49,897 bases of DNA. It comes from Clostridiales bacterium. GTDB lineage: Bacteria > Bacillota > Clostridia > Christensenellales > Borkfalkiaceae. A program made the position numbers and the translations under genes. Of the stretch, positions 47,505 through 49,897 are shown piece after piece. Location of the stretch: the NCBI GenBank assembly GCA_015055965.1, contig SVHG01000015.1, positions 8,213-58,109 on the forward strand, in the 5' to 3' direction. The notes below the pieces were generated by a model. It worked only from the letters and a program-made list of their open reading frames with translations. It searched no databases and was not told the origin of the DNA. The number at the start of each line of letters is the position of its first letter. Position 1 is the first letter of the stretch.

Positions 47505-48839
47505 ATGAATAATAAAAAATATATTTATCTTTGTTATGAAAAGAGGGACTACCGTTTAGCAACTCCCATTTTAAAAGCGCTTCGAGAGCGCGGGTTAGAG
47601 GTTTTAACTCCTTCCAAAAAAGAAAGCGACGAGCTTTGGGCGCAGGAAGCGCAATCACTTATAGAAAACGCAGCTATATTTATGCCCATAGTAACGCAAA
47701 GCTTCGTGGAAAGCTACAGATGCCGAAAGGAAGTACATTTTGCAGATGCAAAGGGCTTACTTATGATGACCTTGTTTATGCAACAAACACCGCTTAACTA
47801 CGGCTTGGCTCTACTTTTAACTGCAGAACAAGGGTTAGAAAGATATAAGCATAAAAATTTAGAAAGCTTTTTAACCGCGCTATTAAAGGCAAAACCGTTA
47901 GAAAGACTTTTAAACGAATGCACCCCATTCGTTACCCAAAAGACCTTTGCCGAATATTTGCTTTACGCCGTTAAACAAAAAGAGATTTCTTTAAACGATT
48001 TTTTAAAGCGCTTTGAATTATGCCAAGAAAAAGCAGTAAAAATTATATCCGCCATGCGCGAGTACGGATTTATATCTGAACAAAAAGAAGGGGGTACGTA
48101 TGACGTTTATTTAACCGAATACGGCTTTGAGCTTCTTTATTTTAAAAACAAAAAGAGCGTTGCTTTAAGCAACTTAAATAAAAATAATAAATACCTTTTT
48201 ATAAGCTACGCGCATAAAAATAGCGACGAGGTTTTACCCATTTTGCATTTTTTACAAAACGAACGCATTAGGGTTTGGTTTGACGAAGGTATTGAAGTAG
48301 GCTCTGAATGGCCCGCAACCATACAGCAAAAAATTAAGGAATGCGCCCTTTTCATGCCCATAATATCGGCGGATTTCGTTGAATCTAAAAACTGCAGAAA
48401 GGAAGTTTATTTAGCAGATACTGCCAACCTTAATATACTTCCGGTATTTTTGGAAGAATGTGAATTAAAATATGGATTAGAGCTTCAGCTTGCGCAAGCA
48501 GAGCGCGTATATAAAAAGGATTATCAAACGGAATACGCCTTTAAATATAGCCTTGCAAACCACCCAAGCGTAACCGAGGCAGCATCCGATAACGATAATT
48601 TCGTTAGCTACGATATGCTAATTTCCGCGATTGAGCTAATGCTAAAAAAGGGAGCAATTTCTCCCTTATCGTTACAGCCCTATCTTTGCATAGGATACAA
48701 ACGCGCAGTCAATATAGTTAACGCACTTCTTGAAGGCGGTCTTGCAAAAAGTGAAAACGCAAAAAAATCAATCCCATTAATTACTGAAAAAGGGCTTGAA
48801 GCATTTTATACAAAAAACAAAACGGACGTTTTATTTTAG
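47505..48839 (+). CDS. Tandem TIR-domain protein with two FtsK-gamma-like winged helices
   Basis: This 444-residue protein is built from two copies of a TIR plus winged-helix module. TIR1 (about 5-125) starts KYIYLCYEKRDY; TIR2 (about 229-345) starts KYLFISYAHKNSDEVLPILH, with WFDEGIEVGSEWPATIQQKI. Both carry the SxxCxxE motif of NAD-cleaving TIR domains: SYRCRKE (Glu76) and SKNCRKE (Glu300), exactly 224 residues apart. Each is followed by a winged helix: 'EISLNDFLKRFELCQEKAVK' (about 160-179, ending YGFISEQ) and KKGAISPLSLQPYLCIGYKR (about 382-401, then AVNIVNALLEGGLAKS). The latter matches the DNA-binding gamma domain of FtsK (S.S.LQR.f.iGYnRA). TIR1 is more diverged in the BB-loop region. 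A role in NAD-depleting defence or signalling is a family-based inference. GGGGAAAA lies before the ATG. Confidence 0.88.
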   Translation: MNNKKYIYLCYEKRDYRLATPILKALRERGLEVLTPSKKESDELWAQEAQSLIENAAIFMPIVTQSFVESYRCRKEVHFADAKGLLMMTLFMQQTPLNYGLALLLTAEQGLERYKHKNLESFLTALLKAKPLERLLNECTPFVTQKTFAEYLLYAVKQKEISLNDFLKRFELCQEKAVKIISAMREYGFISEQKEGGTYDVYLTEYGFELLYFKNKKSVALSNLNKNNKYLFISYAHKNSDEVLPILHFLQNERIRVWFDEGIEVGSEWPATIQQKIKECALFMPIISADFVESKNCRKEVYLADTANLNILPVFLEECELKYGLELQLAQAERVYKKDYQTEYAFKYSLANHPSVTEAASDNDNFVSYDMLISAIELMLKKGAISPLSLQPYLCIGYKRAVNIVNALLEGGLAKSENAKKSIPLITEKGLEAFYTKNKTDVLF

Positions 48840-48848
48840 AAAAACACT

Positions 48849-49490
48849 ATGAAAACTTATCTATTTGACTTTGACGGTACACTCGTTGATTCTATGCCCT
48901 CCTTTATTGCGGGAGTTCTTAAGGAGCTGGATAAAAGAAATTGTAAATATAATGACGATCTAATAAAAATAATAACTCCTTTGGGATTTGCCGGTACTGC
49001 CGATTATTTTATTAAAACTTTCGCCTTAGATGCTAGCATTGAAGAGCTCATTCAATCCTTCAAGGACAATATGGCAAATGAATATTTTTACAATATACCC
49101 GCAAAAAGTAACGTTATAAAGGTCTTAAAGCAATTAAAAGAAAGGGGCGCTAGTTTGAACGTTTTAACTGCAAGCCCACACGTTACTCTTGATGCGTGCT
49201 TAAAAAGATTGAATATCTTTGATTTATTTGATAACGTTTGGTCTTGTGATGATTTTGCAACGACAAAAGCAAATCCTGAAATTTATAAGTTGGTTGCCCA
49301 AAAGCTTAACGTTAACGTTAAAGACGTCTTGTTTTTAGACGATAATCTAAACGCTAATTTGACGGCAAAATCTGCAGGCATGAAGGTATGCGGTGTTTTT
49401 GATGAATCCTCTGCCGATTATATAGAACAAATGAATGGCGTTTGCGATTTCTATATTTACGACTTTAACGAGTTGTTGGAAATAAAATAG
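48849..49490 (+). CDS. HAD-family phosphatase (phosphoglycolate phosphatase-like)
   Basis: This 213-residue HAD subfamily IA hydrolase has MKTYLFDFDGTLVDS (motif I, nucleophile Asp7 and Asp9), a C1 cap with 'TPLGFAGTADYFIKTFALDA', 'LNVLTASPH' (motif II, Thr/Ser), 'TTKANPEIY' (motif III Lys, KxxPxxY type) and 'VLFLDDNLNANLTAKSAGM' (motif IV, two Asp). It dephosphorylates a small phosphorylated metabolite; the substrate is not predictable. It starts nine bases after the TIR gene stop with a weak GAAAAAC upstream, so it is probably translated from the same message. It might process a nucleotide product of the TIR protein, but housekeeping use is equally possible. Confidence 0.9.
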   Translation: MKTYLFDFDGTLVDSMPSFIAGVLKELDKRNCKYNDDLIKIITPLGFAGTADYFIKTFALDASIEELIQSFKDNMANEYFYNIPAKSNVIKVLKQLKERGASLNVLTASPHVTLDACLKRLNIFDLFDNVWSCDDFATTKANPEIYKLVAQKLNVNVKDVLFLDDNLNANLTAKSAGMKVCGVFDESSADYIEQMNGVCDFYIYDFNELLEIK

Positions 49491-49630
49491 TCAACCCCAT
49501 TTATGCATTGATTTCTAACTTAAAAAAACCTAAAAGGTAAAACGATTAGTAAAGATTTAATCGTTCAATTTCGTTAGAGCGTTAATCCTTATATAAAGGC
49601 AGTTTTAAAATATAACACGTTACACTTAAC

Positions 49631-49657
49631 AAATAAAGCCATACGCTTTTATTTTTC
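49631..49657 (+). terminator. Terminator of the TIR/HAD operon
   Basis: AAATAAAGC (49631-49639) pairs with GCTTTTATTT (49645-49654, one bulged T) around CATAC, followed by TT. It lies 140 bases after the HAD stop; the stretch between has a weak ACGATTA...TTTAATCGT hairpin and no gene. Confidence 0.65.
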
Positions 49658-49838
49658 GGGCATAGCCCTTGCTCACCGGCTAGAACAAAGGTGCTTTTTA
49701 TTTGAATTGCCGGTCATGCACTTATTACCTGCTACCCATGAGCGGGTTTCACTTTTGCCTCCTCCTGCGGGAGAAGGCCCTTTTCCACCACCGGTAAACC
49801 TCTACCAAGCCACGCGAATATTGAAGTGAACCCCAAAG
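49658..49838. ncRNA. Putative structured RNA of unknown class
   Basis: Several nested complementary segments occur in non-coding, comparatively GC-rich DNA: GGGC/GCCC (49658-49668); GCTC (49671) with GAGC (49740-49743); ACCGGC (49675-49680) with GCCGGT (49709-49714); GGGTTTCACTT (49744-49754) with AAGTGAACCC (49824-49833, one bulge); and an inner hairpin GCCTCCTCC TGC GGGAGAAGGC (49757-49778). The two long-range stems abut at 49743/49744 as if stacked. I could not match it to tmRNA, RNase P, SRP, 6S or common riboswitches. The strand is open: the minus-strand copy would begin GGGGTTCACTT. Confidence 0.5.
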
Positions 49839-49864
49839 TTTAGACAAAAAAATATTAAATTTGT

Positions 49865-49895
49865 GAATGAGTTCTGTACTGTACAGGGCTCATTC
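49865..49895. terminator. Long hairpin at the window edge
   Basis: GAATGAG...CTCATTC outer arms with CTGTAC TGTACAG inside give a nearly complete 31-base hairpin. It is preceded by A/T-rich DNA. Whether a T-run follows lies outside the window; it may terminate the RNA at 49658-49838 or belong to the next gene. Confidence 0.5.
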
Positions 49896-49897
49896 CT

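Noticed and set aside
49658..49838. tmRNA, RNase P RNA, SRP RNA, 6S RNA or a cobalamin/FMN riboswitch
   Set aside because: None of the conserved strings I know for these classes is present on either strand; kept only as an unassigned structured RNA.

Overview
The window looks like a low-GC Gram-positive chromosome, most likely an uncultured member of Clostridia (Bacillota). The evidence is A/T-rich intergenic DNA, sigma-A-type promoters, strong AGGAGG-type ribosome binding sites, lipoprotein signal peptides with no outer-membrane genes, AddAB in place of RecBCD, an rpoB-rpoC-rpsL-rpsG-fusA-tuf cluster, RqcP, and a fused IspDF of the MEP pathway. A Christensenellales-like gut lineage is a guess from protein style only.

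Layout. 1-1.2 kb: the 3' part of a gene whose visible start is eleven 48-bp repeats, followed by two terminators and a truncated XRE regulator. 1.7-4.7 kb: an AGE-family sugar epimerase and a DUF4127 protein. 5.1-8.8 kb: an operon read leftward with an SLC13-type permease, a MazG-like pyrophosphohydrolase, a Nudix hydrolase and an SF2 helicase. 8.8-9.4 kb: non-coding DNA with an array of small hairpins separated by a TGATGTT-type spacer. 9.4-11.6 kb: a secreted lipoprotein. 11.9-13.8 kb: three small cytoplasmic genes. 13.9-23.1 kb: a metallophosphoesterase lipoprotein and a 2647-residue modular surface lipoprotein in one operon. 23.4-30.7 kb: a small membrane protein and addB-addA. 31.2-43.4 kb: tuf, fusA, rpsG, rpsL, rpoC, rpoB, all on the minus strand, with promoters before rpoB and rpsL. 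43.8-49.5 kb, plus strand: rqcP, a frame-disrupted PH-like membrane protein, ispDF, then a compact cluster of a Cys-rich 'ETNSSSTHA' protein, a radical SAM enzyme, a tandem TIR/FtsK-gamma-like protein and a HAD phosphatase. The window ends with a terminator and a stretch that folds like a structured RNA.

Best candidate for an undescribed system: 45984-49490. A Cys-rich protein and a radical SAM enzyme overlap by one base. They are followed after 13 and 9 bases by a protein with two complete TIR-plus-winged-helix modules, both keeping the SxxCxxE glutamate, and by a HAD phosphatase. Other items worth attention are a family of intergenic hairpins with a shared CGATTAACGGCA-type loop but different stems, the hairpin array near 9 kb, an A AAA AAA slippery heptamer joining two halves of one gene, and the unassigned structured RNA at the right edge.
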